From contig VFIW01000052.1 in the NCBI GenBank assembly GCA_006386115.1, positions 62,001 through 126,000 of the forward strand: DNA of 64,000 bases, read 5' to 3'. Position 1 is the stretch's first letter. Each line of letters begins with the position of its first letter. The position numbers were made by a program, and so were the translations under genes. Of the stretch, positions 1-9,977 are shown piece after piece. Below the pieces are notes generated by a model. That model had not been told where the DNA came from. It did not search any database and saw only the letters and a program-made list of their open reading frames with translations. Source of the stretch: Globisporangium splendens (lineage: Eukaryota > Oomycota > Peronosporomycetes > Pythiales > Pythiaceae).

Positions 1-3000
1 GCGCCGCTATCTCGAGCCTCAACAAGTTCCTGCTGTATGGGCTCATTACGAACGAGTCGCTGCGCGCCGATGTCGCGATCAACCGCATCGCCGTGTGCGT
101 CTCGCGCTGCCGCTTCGAGGAGACGCACCGTGCCGACGACGAGGCCGTGCTCATGAAGCTGCTGGAGCTCGTCGAGTATTGCGTGCGCTGCGAAGTCGGC
201 CCGCTCATCACGGGCGAGAATTTGTGGAAGATGGTGCAGCTCTGCTACAGCATCAGCGTGCAGCCGCGCTCGTCATTGCATCTCAGCCGCGCCGCCGAGA
301 ACACGCTCGCGCACTTGGTGCTGACGGTTTTCGACCGCATTGATGAGCTCGAACCGAAGAAATCCATCGCGACGGATCCACGCAACCACCAGCACAATGA
401 CGCCAACGAAGAAGATGCAGAGCAGGTGGTCAGTGAGCAACAGCACCGAGACGACGTGGCAGACAAAGAAGCGCGCAACCGCGTGGGACCCTACGGCATC
501 CCACTGCTCGAGAAGGTCCTCCAGTTCCTCGCGAGTCTGATCTCGCCGACGACCAACGACGAGACCACGTGCGTGCTCGGTCTGCGACTGATCAACATTG
601 TGTTGGAGACGGCTGGCACGGGGCTGGGTAACCACTTAGGGCTCGTGTCGGTGCTGCAGGGCGATTTGTCCAAGTTCCTGCTGCAGAACTCGGAGACCGA
701 CGAGCTCGCGATTCTCTCGCTCACGCTGCGCGTCGTGTTCAACCTGTTCAACTCGATCAAGGACCACCTGAAGGTTCAGCTCGAGGTGTTTTTCACGAGC
801 GTGCACATGCGCATCATCGACTCGCGGTCGTGCTCGGACGAGCAGAAGGAGCTCGCGCTCGAGTCGCTGCTCGAGTTCTGTCGCGAGCCCGCGCTGATGC
901 TGGATCTGTACGTCAACTACGACTGCGATGTGCACTGTACAAATCTGTTTGAAGTGCTCTGTAAATCGCTTGCCCGCAATTGCCAGGCCATGGAAAGCGA
1001 CGACGGTAGTCTGAATGCACTCAGTCTGCTTTGTCTTGAAGGACTACTAGCGGTCATTGACTCGATCGCGCGACGCTGTCCATTGACGTCGGTCCCCACT
1101 AAGACTAACCAAGGAGGTGTCGTGGACATCTCGTCGCTCCAGGGCTCGGACTTGGCGCGCTTCACGTCTGTCCCCAATGGACCGCCGCAGGCAAAGCACC
1201 GCAGCACGAGCGAGATTTCGCTCGATGAGATCTCGCCCATGTCGTCGGTGCGCGATCTGATGCAGCTCGTGATGTCGGGAAGCGACAGCGAAACCGATTC
1301 AGACCCTGGTGACGAAGCCGGCCCAGACCAACTCGCGTGGCTGCACACGGCACGCGAGCGCACGGCCGAAGTGCTTCAGCAGCGCAAGAAGGCGAAGAAG
1401 CGGTATGCGCTCGCGGCCGACAAGTTCAACACGGACCAGAAGAACTGGATCGCATTTTCGCAGCAAATCGGATTGTTGCCCGAAAAGCTCACACCGGAGT
1501 CCGTCGCGTCATTCTTGCTACACACGCCTGGACTCAACAAGACGCTGATCGGTGATTACATTGGCGATGGACCAGTGGACAAGTACCCATTCAATACCGC
1601 AGTCCGCGACGCGTACATTGCGATGTTTGACTTCCGCGAGACACCGACGTTGGACGAAGCGCTGCGTCTGTTTCTCGCGCGATTCCGACTGCCTGGGGAA
1701 GCACAGAAGATCGACCGCATGATGGAGGCGTTCTCGAAGCAGTACTACCTGCAGACCGGCGCGAATAGTCCGTTGGCTGACGCCGACGCCGCGTACGTGT
1801 TGTCATTTAGCATCATCATGCTGAACACGGACTTGCACTCGGACCACATCGCCAAGAAGATGACGGTCGACGAGTTTGTGCGCAACAACCGCGGCATCAA
1901 TGGCGGCAACGACCTGCCGCGCGAGTACCTGACCGAGCTGTACCAGAACATCGGCAACCACCAGATCCAGATGCAGCACGACGTGTCGGATTTTATGGAC
2001 GCCAACAACTCGGCGATCGACCGGTACTCGACGCAGTGGGACGGCGTGCTCAAGCGCTCGGAGAACGTCGTCGGCGCGAGTTTCACGTCCAACTCGAGTA
2101 TCCTCAAGCTGCGCGCGGGTCTGTACGAGAAGGAGATGTTCAATCTGATCTCGGAGACCACGATCACGAGCATTTTGCTCGCATACGAGAAGACGTGCGA
2201 CGTGAACAACATGGAACGCGCGCTCGAGGGTCTCCGGAATTGTGCGAAGATCGCATTGTACTACGACATTGGCGACGTGTTCAACCGTGTCATGGGTTCG
2301 CTGGCGTCCTATTTCTTGACGTTTGCGCATGGCATCCTGAGTGGAGAGAAAGTGTACCTCCCGCCAAGTTCCAGTGGCAGCGTGAAGCGGGTAAGCTCGT
2401 CGAGCTCGATGAGCCATAGCCAGCAGCATCGGAAAATGAGCGGGGGTGGTGGCAATGATGACAGAGGAGACAGCCGCCACAGTGGGGACGGGCATGACAC
2501 CGAGTCATCGCCGTCGGGATCACTCGTTCGCATAGAAGAAGATCACTTGCAAGGTGCGAAAACGCGCCGCGCGCTGCTATCGCTCAAGCTGCTGTTCCAG
2601 TTTGTGCAAAACCGTTCCGAGTACTTCCGGAAAGCCTGGTCGAGCGTCGTCGAGTGTGTGCTGATGTTCAACGAGCTGGACGTCGTGCCGATCTCGCTCG
2701 TCGAGATTGACGACTTTGTAGATTCGCGCGGTGTGCCACTTCCGCCGATTCAAGGTGGCAGCGGAGCACACTCGCCGAAAAGTGGCTCCTCTGCAGGTGC
2801 ACCAGGTTCGTCAAGTGGCCAAACAGGAGCGGGGCTATCAGGCAAAACACGCGAGCGCTCGCGGCGTCTCGCCGAACGACAGGCGGCGATCCGTAGCCGC
2901 ATGAAGAGCATGAGCCACGGCAACCAGGGCACAGCATACGGAACCAGCAGCAGTGGCGGCCACAGCAATACGAGCAGCGGCTCGATCTGGGACTCGCTGT

Positions 3001-4781
3001 CGTCCTATCTGTGGGCTGAAGAAGAGAAGGTCGACGACAGCTTTTCGCAGGTCAACAAGATGCTTCGCGATGCCGTCGTGAAGCTCGGTGGCGGTATCCT
3101 CGAGAAAGAGAATTGGCTGCGCATGGTGCGCAAACTGCACGAGAAATCACTGATTAGTCTGCTCGAAACGCTGCTCGCGTGTCGCGATCCGTTCAAGTGT
3201 ATTTTGCAACCTTCGAACTCGGGAATCGACGCGATGATGCAGGAGAATGCGATCTTGGTGCTGGAGCTCAGTGTCGACATCATCCTCGTCAACTCGCATC
3301 GCATTCTGCCGCTGAACCTGTGGGATCCGTTCCACATGTACGCCAAGCGGATCCTGTCGACGCCGCTGAATGAACTCAACATGCAGGGACTCGTCGAGCG
3401 TGTCGTTGTGCACATCCTGCGCGTCTGCATTCGTCTCTTCCACGACGAGAAAGTGCGTCCGAAACTGGTCGCGACGCTCGAGATGCTGTTCAACATGGAC
3501 GACGATATGTACAAAGCGCTGAGCGACCGTCTCGCGTCGGGTATCAACATGCTGCTGAAGGCGAATCTCGTGTACATGCATGATTTCCACGACTGGAACA
3601 TCCTGTTGGGTATTTTGGAGAATGTCGTCGAGTACAAGAATGGCCGTGCACCTTGCTGGGAGAGCGTCAAGTTGCTCGCCGAAGGTGGCCACCTGAACGA
3701 TGAAAATGTGACGTTGTGGATCGCAATCTGCCTCAAGTTTGTGCGTCACCGCACGCCGTACTCAGTGGATGCACTGCGACTCCTACAAGTACTGGCGAAC
3801 AACGATAGCGCATACAAGATGGATGGCAAGACGTGGCTCGAAGTAATGCGCGTGATGCTGAGCTACCTCAATGACGATCGCGCACCGATTGCCAAGACAG
3901 CGTGGGAGTGTCTGTACAACTCGCTCTTGCAACCGGGTGCTCCTGTATCGAAAGACACATGGCAGCAGTGCTTTGAGGACGTGATCTTTGCGTTTGACGA
4001 CCAAGTGAACGAAGGCATCTGGAAACACTCGAAAGAGGCGTCGCTGTACAGTGTCACGCTGCTCTCCAAGACGTTCTTACACAACCTCAATGTTCTGATG
4101 GAGTTGCCGCGGTTCCGAGACCTCTGGCTGAATGTGCTGCGTCGTCTTGCCAATAAACTGGTTGTCGCCGGTTCCAATGCTGCGTCGTCCTCGAATGCAG
4201 TCGTCGTGTTTGAGACCACGCTGCAGTCATTGTACAATCTGCTGTTGGTGCTGAAAGCCGAAGAGATTCTCGAGAAGGTGAGTAATGAAGAGACCCAGCA
4301 GACGCTCTTTGACGAAAGTTGTGCCGTGATCGACGAAGTGTGTCCGCACGTGAAGGGCCAACTGGGTCTAGTGCCGCCACAAGTGAATCTCGCCGTGGAG
4401 ATTCCTGCAGATGGTGACACTGAAGCAAGTGCACACGACAAAGCAGAGCTGACCCAGATCCAGGTTAGCGTGGATGAAACGCAATCAGAGCCTATCGAGC
4501 AACAGGTCCAATCAGGCAGGGACGCGTCTACAGTAGCCCCAATCGAGCAAGAGAGCGAGGTTGCACAGCTCTACGACCGCCAAGGCATCAGTGAAGAGGT
4601 CGTTGTCAACGAGTCCACCGCAACAACCGTTTCCACTGAAACGAGCAGCTGCTCCACAACCGTAGTGACAACTAGCCAGACCACAACGACGAGCGAGACC
4701 GTCACGGTCACGGAAGAGCGTACGGCGTACGGTATGAAAGCGGACGGCATTCTGTTCGATGAAGTCACCGAAGCCGTGTGA
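1..4781 (+). CDS. GBF1/GNOM-type Sec7 ARF guanine-nucleotide exchange factor, 5' partial
   Basis: Large ARF-GEF that loads GTP on ARF at Golgi/ER-Golgi membranes. The frame is open from base 3, so the true start lies upstream. The N-terminal part is helical and matches DCB/HUS regions. The Sec7 domain spans about residues 444-625 counted from base 93. Its glutamic finger is in FRLPGEAQ, Glu at codon 1698-1700, followed by SIIMLNTDLHS. Long helical HDS-type regions follow, separated by low-complexity inserts rich in Ser/Gly. The tail is Thr/Ser-rich. At over 1560 residues the length fits GBF1/GNOM rather than small cytohesins. No intron is needed in 4.7 kb. The brefeldin-contact positions are mixed (see findings). 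Confidence 0.92.
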   Translation, partial: AAISSLNKFLLYGLITNESLRADVAINRIAVCVSRCRFEETHRADDEAVLMKLLELVEYCVRCEVGPLITGENLWKMVQLCYSISVQPRSSLHLSRAAENTLAHLVLTVFDRIDELEPKKSIATDPRNHQHNDANEEDAEQVVSEQQHRDDVADKEARNRVGPYGIPLLEKVLQFLASLISPTTNDETTCVLGLRLINIVLETAGTGLGNHLGLVSVLQGDLSKFLLQNSETDELAILSLTLRVVFNLFNSIKDHLKVQLEVFFTSVHMRIIDSRSCSDEQKELALESLLEFCREPALMLDLYVNYDCDVHCTNLFEVLCKSLARNCQAMESDDGSLNALSLLCLEGLLAVIDSIARRCPLTSVPTKTNQGGVVDISSLQGSDLARFTSVPNGPPQAKHRSTSEISLDEISPMSSVRDLMQLVMSGSDSETDSDPGDEAGPDQLAWLHTARERTAEVLQQRKKAKKRYALAADKFNTDQKNWIAFSQQIGLLPEKLTPESVASFLLHTPGLNKTLIGDYIGDGPVDKYPFNTAVRDAYIAMFDFRETPTLDEALRLFLARFRLPGEAQKIDRMMEAFSKQYYLQTGANSPLADADAAYVLSFSIIMLNTDLHSDHIAKKMTVDEFVRNNRGINGGNDLPREYLTELYQNIGNHQIQMQHDVSDFMDANNSAIDRYSTQWDGVLKRSENVVGASFTSNSSILKLRAGLYEKEMFNLISETTITSILLAYEKTCDVNNMERALEGLRNCAKIALYYDIGDVFNRVMGSLASYFLTFAHGILSGEKVYLPPSSSGSVKRVSSSSSMSHSQQHRKMSGGGGNDDRGDSRHSGDGHDTESSPSGSLVRIEEDHLQGAKTRRALLSLKLLFQFVQNRSEYFRKAWSSVVECVLMFNELDVVPISLVEIDDFVDSRGVPLPPIQGGSGAHSPKSGSSAGAPGSSSGQTGAGLSGKTRERSRRLAERQAAIRSRMKSMSHGNQGTAYGTSSSGGHSNTSSGSIWDSLSSYLWAEEEKVDDSFSQVNKMLRDAVVKLGGGILEKENWLRMVRKLHEKSLISLLETLLACRDPFKCILQPSNSGIDAMMQENAILVLELSVDIILVNSHRILPLNLWDPFHMYAKRILSTPLNELNMQGLVERVVVHILRVCIRLFHDEKVRPKLVATLEMLFNMDDDMYKALSDRLASGINMLLKANLVYMHDFHDWNILLGILENVVEYKNGRAPCWESVKLLAEGGHLNDENVTLWIAICLKFVRHRTPYSVDALRLLQVLANNDSAYKMDGKTWLEVMRVMLSYLNDDRAPIAKTAWECLYNSLLQPGAPVSKDTWQQCFEDVIFAFDDQVNEGIWKHSKEASLYSVTLLSKTFLHNLNVLMELPRFRDLWLNVLRRLANKLVVAGSNAASSSNAVVVFETTLQSLYNLLLVLKAEEILEKVSNEETQQTLFDESCAVIDEVCPHVKGQLGLVPPQVNLAVEIPADGDTEASAHDKAELTQIQVSVDETQSEPIEQQVQSGRDASTVAPIEQESEVAQLYDRQGISEEVVVNESTATTVSTETSSCSTTVVTTSQTTTTSETVTVTEERTAYGMKADGILFDEVTEAV

Positions 4782-5298
4782 GCAAAATTGTGAGTCAACA
4801 GAAAAAAGTATCCATGCCGATCAAAGATCCCATGATTAATTGAGCTCGATGCGTTGCAAACGTGAAATCTCGTATCTTACGATCTAGTTACGGAAACATG
4901 GGAGAGCCGCGATCTTTTGCTCCAGTACCACGTGTTCACCCATCCTCTCCCTTAAAATCTTTCACCTCTTTGTCCTCTGATTGGCTAGTTTGTTTCATAC
5001 ATCAACCCAATTGGTTGAAAGCGATACTTTGTCACAGGTATACCGGCAATACCGTTGCAGAACCGGTATACGCTGTAACGGTAGAGACAAGAAACGATAG
5101 AAAAAAAAAGGAAAGGAGCGCGAGGAGTGTGGGTCACTCGCTCGCCCCCCGCCCCAAGTGCAATCCGCATTTCATTTCCGCATTCGCCTCGCCCGCGCAA
5201 CGCCCGCCCAGTCCCCCTTCCTTCTCTATCACTACGTTCGTAGAGAGAGAAGCGCCTTCCTCCGCACACACACACATACACACACACACCACCTGAAG
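4782..5298. other. Intergenic region with CA microsatellite
   Basis: No convincing gene. It carries the 3' flank of the ARF-GEF and the 5' flank of the Caprin-like gene. Two CCAAT/ATTGG-type motifs lie near 4980-5020. A CA-rich simple repeat occupies about 5264-5291, immediately before the downstream ATG. Confidence 0.6.
5264..5291 (+). repeat. CA microsatellite
   Basis: CACACACACACATACACACA-type run in the 5' leader of the Caprin-like gene, ending 8 nt before its ATG. Confidence 0.85.
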
Positions 5299-7056
5299 AT
5301 GTCGACAACCTCTGAGACCGAAGCGCAGGTGCAAGTCCACGAAACCACGACGGTGGCGACCGAATCGGTCGTCATTACGACTTCGAGCACCACTACGACG
5401 ACGACAACCGAGAGGGAATCGGCCGGTGCTACGAATGGAACTGCCGCTGTGGGAGCCGTGACGGTCTCGAAGCGCACGGCGAAGAAGATGAAGAAGGCGC
5501 TGTACGCTGCGCAGGACGCGGGAGTGCGCGAAGACGAGCAGGAGAATGCGAACAACATGGCCACGATCGACCACCCGTACTTGAGCTTCTTGCACAAGCG
5601 CATCCGTTCGTACAAGAAAAAGCTGGAGAAGATCAAGAGTCTCGAGACGGCGCGGTCCGAGGAAGGAAAGGTGAGGAAGAGTGTAATTACTGAAAGGAGA
5701 AAACGAGGAGATGGGAAGGAGAGGCAACCGACATTGCGTGTGTCTTTTTTCTCTTGATGTGCTGCTAGGTGTTGAATGTGCAACAATTGGAACTTGTTGG
5801 CACCAAGTTTGCGATGGAGAAGCTTGTTTCAGAGTTCGAGTCTTTGCGCGAGCAATTTATTGAAGTGTACCTTCAGGTATGTCTGCTGGATAGCCGACGG
5901 ATAACGCTGTTGCATCTTGGAAGTATCTAACTTTTATGTGAACGTCTCCGAGTAGGAGGAAGCAACGAAGAAGGCTGAACAGGAAAGACTTATTGCTGCC
6001 GCTGCTGTTGCAGCAGCTCAGGTTTCTGAAGTTGCTGCTCCTGAGCCGGCTGAGGAAGAAGTTGCTGTCCCGGTTGATACCAAAACTGAAGAAGCGAATG
6101 CGATTGATACGACACAAGATGCCTTTGTGTATGTTCAAGATTTGCTGAAAACCCTGCACGTTGTGAACCTCCACCAAGCACTGGGAAAGGAAATTCCAAT
6201 GGTTTTGGACTATTTCTCGAAGGTCCTGTTGGGAAACACCCGACCTGTTGCCGAGATCTCCTTTGTCGACAACTTGGAAGAGTCTCTCGATGAAGCAAAG
6301 AAGTATTTGCAAAGAAGTGACAAGGTTGCAGCGTGCGATATGACGTACAAAGATTTGCGAGAAATCGTGGACAAGCTCTCGCAGCTTGATGTGCTGGCTG
6401 AAGTGGTTGCTCCACAAGAAGAAGCTCCTGTCGCTGATGAATTGCCCCAGATTAATTTCTTCACGGATTCACTCCTTGAAGAGGAGCACGAGGAATCATC
6501 TCATGAAGTCTATGTGGAAGTGACAGATGATAAGGAAGAGGAAGTGCATGCTGAAGCGCTGGAATTGATTGATGAACCCGTTGTTGAACAATTCAACTTT
6601 GTGGAAGAATCGTCGGCGGAGGTTGTCGTCGAGACTGTCGTGGTAAGTGCACCAGTGGCACCGCCACCAATGTCGTTTGCTGCCGCTGCTGCGTCGACTC
6701 CAGTGAATGCTCCAGCTACGATCCCGTCCGCATGGAACCGCGAGCAGCCACAACCGGCTCCTGTCAGCAACGCCACAGCTGAAGAGAAGAACAGCCAACG
6801 TCGTCGTCCTCAAGGCAACCGATGGAAAAACAGCAACAATAGCAGTAGTAACGACGACAGCAACGAGGGAACGAAGAAGGAAGGCGACAAGTCCCGCCGC
6901 TCTCGCTACCCACGCAACGATGAGAACTTGGGAGCGCGCAGCAATTACCGTGGCGGCGCAAAGGACGATCGCCGCCCTCGCGTCGACAGAGGCTTCCGAA
7001 AGCAAGGCTCCTCGCTTCACCAGCCGCAACACGCCCATGCCAGCCCTCAGGCATAA
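5299..7056 (+). CDS. Caprin-like RNA-binding protein
   Basis: Exons 5299-5670, 5769-5876 and 5956-7056, all phase 0, give 526 residues. After a Thr-rich N-terminus, residues about 90-160 hold a basic amphipathic segment (HKRIRSYKKKLEKIKSLE), then LNVQQLELV and a helical stretch. This is the pattern of the Caprin homology region 1/dimerisation domain. The middle is acidic. The C-terminus is rich in Asn, Ser, Arg and Gly with RGG-like pieces (NYRGGAKDDRR, RVDRGF), typical of mRNP proteins. Caprins act in cytoplasmic mRNA granules; that role is inferred here. The first ATG after the CA repeat is chosen as start. Assignment rests on pattern similarity only. Confidence 0.6.
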
Positions 7057-7376
7057 ATAGTGCCTCACATGTGTCAGCATCTAGCGCTTTTTGTCGATCA
7101 GTTTGAGTTGATCGCGTGGGAAAAGCTCAAGAAGATGACAACAGTTCGGTCTCTTGGTTTGTTTCTTCTTCTTCTTCACTCAAGTAAACTATAAAAGCAC
7201 AAAATACGGAGGGAAAAGAAAACAACAACAGCAGTCCATCTTTGTCATCCAAACTCAGATTTACTGCATGCATATACCTGTTCTTGCAGAGGAAGATTCT
7301 CGATTTTCCGGTTCTTGTAGAGAAAGATCCTGTGGCGTCGTCACACATTCAGTCGACTCCCCACAACACAAGCAGC
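7057..7376. other. Intergenic region, Caprin-like to DHHC gene
   Basis: Short spacer. It contains TTC-rich sequence near 7166 and an A-rich stretch near 7210-7230. No gene is supported; the open frame entering the DHHC gene from here has no ATG. Confidence 0.5.
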
Positions 7377-8213
7377 ATGAGTCTCTGCCTCGCGGGGCTC
7401 GCAGTGGCGCTGATGGCGAGCAAGATGGCCACGTGGCTGGCGATCGTGCGCTTCCACAGCAGCGCTCTCTTCAACGCGAGCTACGTGGTGGCGACGCTGC
7501 TGATGCTCTGGAGCTACTTCCTGTCCGTGACTGTGCAGCCTCGAGCGCGTCCTCCCAATGACAACCGCGTCCGCGCTGAAGAAGACGCAGGCAGTGGTGA
7601 TAAAGAGGAGGCGATGCGGTACTGCGAGCGATGCGATATGAACAAGACCGCGTCCATGCACCACTGCTCGGCGTGCCACCGCTGCGTCTACCGAATGGTG
7701 CGTTCGCTGTTCCATAATGAACCTTTATGCCGTGCAGAGACACTGATTTATCTATGGAAATTACAGGACCACCATTGTCCCTGGACGAACAACTGCGTTG
7801 GGTGGGACAACAAAAAGTACTTTTTGCTCTTCTTGCTGTACACGTCTGCGAGTTGTCTGCTGTTCAACGGCATGGTCCTAGAGATAATGTGGCACCACAC
7901 GACGCGGTATGAGACCGACAAGTCGCTGCTGCAGCTCACATGGACGCTCTCGCTGGCCATCGGCGGCATTCTCGCGGGCTACTTCTTGTTCCACATCTGG
8001 CTGCTATACCAGGGGAAGACGACGCTGGAGCTCATCACGGGGAAACATGGCGAACTCGAGGGCAACTCGCTCTGTGCCAATATGAAGGTGTACTTTGGCA
8101 GCAACGTCGCGCTCTGGTGGCTCCCAGTGGCTCCTACATTCGATACGATGACAATGCACGAACGAGAGCGAGGCGTTCGATACCAGCGCGAATCCGAGCA
8201 GCTCATGGTGTAA
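7377..8213 (+). CDS. DHHC palmitoyltransferase
   Basis: Integral-membrane protein S-acyltransferase, 255 residues, exons 7377-7697 and 7767-8213. The zinc-binding Cys-rich domain reads CERCDMNKTASMHHCSACHRC and, across the intron, continues as VYRM then DHHCPWTNNCVGWDN; the DHHC Cys is the acyl acceptor. Two hydrophobic segments lie before and two after it, the usual four-helix layout. The TTxE motif is present as TTLE after the last segment. The 69-nt intron has no in-frame stop and is a multiple of three, so reading through it yields a protein with the catalytic domain interrupted. The start is the first ATG; the upstream in-frame codons begin only with TTG. Confidence 0.93.
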   Translation: MSLCLAGLAVALMASKMATWLAIVRFHSSALFNASYVVATLLMLWSYFLSVTVQPRARPPNDNRVRAEEDAGSGDKEEAMRYCERCDMNKTASMHHCSACHRCVYRMVRSLFHNEPLCRAETLIYLWKLQDHHCPWTNNCVGWDNKKYFLLFLLYTSASCLLFNGMVLEIMWHHTTRYETDKSLLQLTWTLSLAIGGILAGYFLFHIWLLYQGKTTLELITGKHGELEGNSLCANMKVYFGSNVALWWLPVAPTFDTMTMHERERGVRYQRESEQLMV

Positions 8214-8370
8214 TCGAGAAAGTAAGTAGATGGACGGTAGAAATGTGGTCCGTTGGTATGTGGCATTACTATTTTGCATTTTGTTATCTAGCCCTGGGTG
8301 AGCAAAAGACAACGCTAAAGGATGGAAGGAGAGGAGGAGAAATAGGAGAATGGGACGAATCGCTAGACGC

Positions 8371-9796
8371 TCACTTGTCCTTCTTCTTCTCTTTCTTCTT
8401 CTTCTTCTCTTTCTTGCGCTTCTTGCGCTCCTGTTGTAAGTCGTCGAGCGTCGCCTTGTAGCCCGCGAGTTTCGATTCGTAGAGCTGCTCCAGTTCGATC
8501 GCCATCTGGTGCACGGGCTCACCCACGCGGTTGAACGTCTTCGCGTTCGCGACCATCAACTTGATGTCGCTCGTGAACTGATCGATGCGCACGTACTCGG
8601 CCTTCTCCACTTTTTCCTGCAGCAAGTGATGCACACACATTGAATTGTTGGGACAAAGCACAAGGTACAAGGTAAGAATTTGAACAAGGCTACCTTCATC
8701 CTTGTGAGATCCATGGGCTCCTTGACGAAATCAAAGTAGTTGGGGACACCAAGCCGCTTGCAGTTCTCGCGCGTAATTTTCTATACAGTGATACAAACAA
8801 ACATCGCGTTAGCCACATACACAAAACTCCATATTCACCGCCATATTTCACCACTAACCTGGATGAACGGGTTTCCAGCCTTCCCATTGACGATCCATCC
8901 CGCCCACGTGAGTCCTCGGAGCTCCGTCACGAGCGGCGCCAGCAGCTTTTGCAGCATCGACGCATCTTCGCGCTCGCGCTTCTTCTTCTTCTTCTCCTTC
9001 TTCTCCTTGCGATCCTGCTCGTCCTTGATCTTGCTCTTGAGCTTATCTTCGCGCACCTGCTTGTCCTTTTGTGTCGGCGGCGGCGCATGGATCATCCCCG
9101 ATGCTTTTTCTACAACATAAGCATGAAAACGCCATACATAAACCAACACTCTCTCCTTCTCCTCGACTTTCCCCCATAAAAAAAAGGCACCACGTACGAT
9201 TTTTGAGTGGATGCAACACAGGACCAGGTTTACTCGCGGGAGGCAGCTGGAGCGCGCTCTTCACGACGCTCTCGGGGAGCGGCTCAATGGGGCGATCGAA
9301 CGGCACGCCCTGCAGCAGCGACAGCAGATCCCCCTTTGCGTCGGAAGCTTCCGTCGTCTTCTCGCCTACGCCGCGCAGCAGGTGGTGGTACGTCGTCGGG
9401 AGCTTCGTGTCGACCATTTTCGTCAAATGGGACTCGAGCTTGTGGTGCTTCATGAGATCACGGTAGTCCACGTCATCGGACTCAACTGCGCAATATAAAC
9501 AACACCCCACCACCACTACCATCAGCACAAAAACCAAAACGCTTCTTCATTCATGCGACTGGAGATCTGCTGATTAAGGCGAATATAATCGCAACCATGC
9601 CCTCATGGAAAAAAGAAAGACGTACTGTTCTGTGCGCCGCGCAGCAGATACACGGACGACTCGGGCTCCTCCGACGCTGTAATCGCACGATACAGTAGCA
9701 AAGATACACGCGCACACATACATATACGTTAGCGTATCATTATTCCTCTCTCTATCGCGGGGTCAAAGCGCGAAATCCCCACATACCATTCGCCAT
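8371..9796 (-). CDS. Bromodomain protein with Lys-rich linker
   Basis: Six exons, 5' to 3': 9796-9787, 9676-9626, 9485-9198, 9109-8859, 8780-8694 and 8616-8371, giving 310 residues. The first coding exon is only 10 nt and yields MAN plus one base. The C-terminal bromodomain is split by two introns: WIVNGKAGNPF, then RLGVPNYFDFVKEPMDLTRM, then an acetyl-lysine pocket region NAKTFN. A Lys/Glu-rich linker precedes it and a Lys-rich tail follows. The N-terminal third (MKHHKLESHL to SALQLPPA) is not recognised with confidence. It probably reads acetylated chromatin. It lies head-to-head with the folate gene across 181 bp and convergent with the DHHC gene. Confidence 0.85.
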
Positions 9797-9933
9797 TTGT
9801 GTCGGCGTCTGCTGTCATCAACTGTCCCAGTCACGGAACTGCGAACCTGACAGTGCGGCAAATGCTGCCTTAAATAAAACTCGCCAGATAATGAAAGCTA
9901 CAGTGCACTTAAATAGCGTGGTCCACGCTTGAG

Positions 9934-9950
9934 ACACTTTTTGCATTTTG
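9934..9950 (+). promoter_or_regulatory. Oomycete-type initiator plus flanking element
   Basis: ACACTTTTTGCATTTTG resembles the TCAYTYY initiator followed by CAWTTT, 28 nt before the HPPK-DHPS ATG. It sits in the short spacer shared with the divergent bromodomain gene. Confidence 0.5.
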
Positions 9951-9977
9951 AACGAACAATGCATTCGACCAAACAAG

